64,000 nucleotides of DNA from Monilinia fructicola. Taxonomy: Eukaryota; Ascomycota; Leotiomycetes; Helotiales; Sclerotiniaceae. Shown piece after piece: positions 61,669 through 64,000 of this stretch. The position numbers were made by a program, and so were the translations under genes. Where the stretch lies: assembly GCA_008692225.1 (NCBI GenBank), contig VICG01000007.1, forward strand, positions 1,894,501 to 1,958,500. Direction: 5' to 3'. The notes below the pieces were generated by a model. That model worked only from the letters and a program-made list of their open reading frames with translations, did not search any database and was not told the origin of the DNA. The first letter of the stretch is position 1, and each line of letters begins with the position of its first letter.

Positions 61669-64000
61669 AGAGGCAGGATGATTATTTCATCTTGAAAGGA
61701 GGACACACATTCTCTTGGCCAGTGCTTGAGACTCCAGTCAAGCTTTTGCCTTGGGAAATTACATCACATTATTACATTGTCTGTCTAACTAGTGCTGTCG
61801 TTGTCACAAGATTTCTACGGTGGTGGAGATGGACATGGAGCATCTGAATTAAGACTTTCAATGCCAGATTAGGAAATGAATTCTTCTAGAAGTTCGATAG
61901 AATGAGATGAGCAATTTCAAGTTAGAACTTGCAAGTGTCTGGTGGGGCAGATGAAATTGAAGTTGTCTGCGAAGATCGCACGGCGTTATCTCCGATGAGT
62001 GATGGTGCAACAAGGGTAGAGTTTCCTCTTCTGTGGAAGACTCGAAGGCGATAGAGATTTTGGGAGATACTGAGATCATGCGTCCATACGTTCTCTCTTG
62101 AGTGTAGGATTTGACAGACATCGAAAGACATTTGGGTCGATCGTTGCAAATTCAGGTGAGCGTCGGACAATGGTGTGAGCAGGTTTGGAAGTTTGTGGTG
62201 TGATATAAGGCTATAACCTATTTTCATTGCCATTTATTGCCTATGCCCCTTTCCATTCTCTTCTTGATGCATTTTTGAGTGTTGGTGCTGAGACAGTTCA
62301 TATCACATCACATCATGGTCACGCAGCCATTTTGAGCTTACTTGAACAATATTCTGGTCTCATCCCTCTCGTGCACTTGAGCCAAATTCATGACTTGGTT
62401 TTCACATGTTGAATTTCAGGGATAGCTTCGAGCCTCGGGTCATCTCTTCAGTTGAAAGCTCAAATTAAGATTGAGATTGATGTATCTGTTGAAGCAAGTC
62501 AAAAACAGCTGAGCAAAGTGGTACCATCATGCCAGTATCCTTCTCTTCCATTCTTCTATGAGGTAAAGCATATATATTGTTATACGATACATGCTCCTAT
62601 CCGGAATCGTTCCTTTGCTTTTTCAGGGAGAAAAAAACAAAGCTCACAGGTGCATGAAGTTTAATAGTAATAAGCACACATGAGATTGTGTATCCTCATG
62701 GGGTGGGAGGCATTCCAATCTTCGAATGGCATGAGCAGATTCACACAAACGGCAGATTCAGTTCACTCTCATTTATATAAGCTTTAAGCAATGCGCCCTG
62801 CTGCATTAAATGTCACCAGCCATCCCTACTCTGAGCCGACCCGAACGCAGCCACCTTCCCCAAATGCCTTAGTACCACACAACACCTTATTTGTTATTGC
62901 AATCATACCACATGCTTTCTCCAATAATATCAACTCCATCGCATACACCCACCAATAGGAAACAACCGGTCATGGTATCCTGTCCACCTACCATAAACAA
63001 GCCTCGCTAGAGTCGTAGTTTGGAAATGTGGTTCTTGTTACCTCCGCCGTGGTACTGTAGCTATCATTGCTATTTTGATGTTGGATCATGGCAATAGGAG
63101 TATGTTTTCACCCTGAATGTGATGGAATAGTTCTTGAAATGGATGATTTGGAGTGGCCAAATGTATTGGCTTGCGACATCTTTAGATTTCCTCCCTGTTT
63201 AGTTTTCGTGGTTCAAAAGATGGGTATATGGACAAATAAATCCATCCTTCAACACCTTGGCATCACATGGTAACGATATAATCTTCCCAGGGCTCTAGGT
63301 AGTAGAGATTAGATGCGATTAGATAAAGTATGATATATTCAAACATTCTTCATGAAGGTTTTGTTGCATGTCTCAATTTGCATAAGAGGCATTCCTTGAG
63401 TGATACTTGAGACAGTGGCTCTTGTTGCGGGAGGTTATATTGAACCTTGGTGGACACAACAAATCAATCAATCTCGGTGTTCTGATAGTAAGTCCAAGTT
63501 TGAATGGTGATACTTGGAGTTTGATGTAGGAATAGTGACTTGTGGGGTGAAAACAAGGATTCAAGAGTAGGGTATCAGAATTATATATGTATTTGCTCCA
63601 ATATGTTTGGTCCGCTCTCCTTTTCCTTTACGAGATGCTAGCGATTGAAACTTACGAAGCACGGAGGTATGTATCGAGAAATATCAATAAAAGTACTTCC
63701 TATTTCCACAATTTTTCTATGTTATTCCTATCTCCTATCAATTTTTCTTAGAAGTTCTTCTCTGCTTACTCTATGTTACTAAATTCTTAAAGATTATGTA
63801 TATGTTGAATATGACGCTAACGCGGCCACATCCCTCCTCATTTGTACATATATAGCTTACTACCCCTCGGAAAATAGAGTTCAGTCTGCTTTCTCTTCTT
63901 CTCCTTTGCGTCTCTAATTGACAGTGAATCCGAATCCGTTCAGCTGCAACTACCAATTCTAATTAGCAGAGGAACCATTTAATTTTACGTATATCGCATT

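Larger units (their letters stand above)
52924..64000. other. Eleven-kilobase gene-poor region upstream of the C2H2 regulator
   Basis: The first 1-1.5 kb is probably 5' UTR or promoter of the regulator. I could not support any gene in the remainder. The longest frames, near 56009 (127 codons) and 61170 (96 codons), lack domain motifs and codon periodicity. Contents: a TTTTGG repeat at 54155-54187, GA at 56903-56923, GAGTC at 60843-60863, GAT at 61645-61668, and many GTAC palindromes, densest near 60700-60985. Confidence 0.5.

Noticed and set aside
44667..64000. tRNA or rRNA genes or an intact transposon in the gene-poor half
   Set aside because: No T-loop-like GTTCRANNC with matching stems, no rRNA sequence and no transposase or reverse transcriptase motif was seen by eye; a dedicated scan would settle it.

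Overview
This is a nuclear window from a filamentous ascomycete. The genes have short GT-AG introns (mostly 46-80 nt) with CTAAC/CTAAT-like branch sites, A-rich start contexts, a nuclear complex I 49 kDa subunit with a mitochondrial presequence, an HDEL-tailed protein disulfide isomerase, and an FlbC-like C2H2 regulator. The overall style suggests Pezizomycotina, perhaps Leotiomycetes such as Sclerotiniaceae; the lineage is an inference and was not tested. I see no bacterial, plasmid, CRISPR, phage or intact transposon content.

The left 45 kb is gene-dense. In order it holds: a Cys-rich N-terminal protein of unknown function (+); nuo-49 (-) divergent from the Pol I/III subunit AC40 (+); UBA3, the NEDD8 E1 catalytic subunit (-), divergent from TEL2 (+); a small doubtful ORF (-); an FAD monooxygenase (-) divergent from a WSS1-like DNA-protein crosslink protease (+); a proline iminopeptidase-like hydrolase (-); the kelch protein KEL3/KLHDC4 (+) facing the SWR1-complex subunit VPS71/SWC6 (-); a short membrane-anchored mitochondrial-type protein (-); protein disulfide isomerase (-); two large disordered proteins of unknown function (+); and the divergent pair MON1 (-) and DOP1 (+), both of endosomal trafficking. 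The genes are housekeeping and are not a cluster for one pathway. Only MON1/DOP1 and possibly UBA3/TEL2 share a promoter in a way that suggests co-regulation.

The right 19 kb is gene-poor. It holds one supportable gene, the C2H2 regulator at 51.7-52.9 kb. That gene is separated from DOP1 by 7 kb and followed by 11 kb in which I find only microsatellites and dispersed GTAC-type palindromes (ACTGTACAGTAC, TACTCCGTAC).

The most pervasive signal is technical: about 26 single-base frame breaks in conserved genes, nearly all in homopolymer runs and mostly one base too long. I read them as consensus errors; gene products below are described across these breaks. The most interesting biological feature is a 6-nt micro-exon in UBA3, in the nucleotide-binding motif. 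I did not find a convincing new defence, mobile or biosynthetic system here.
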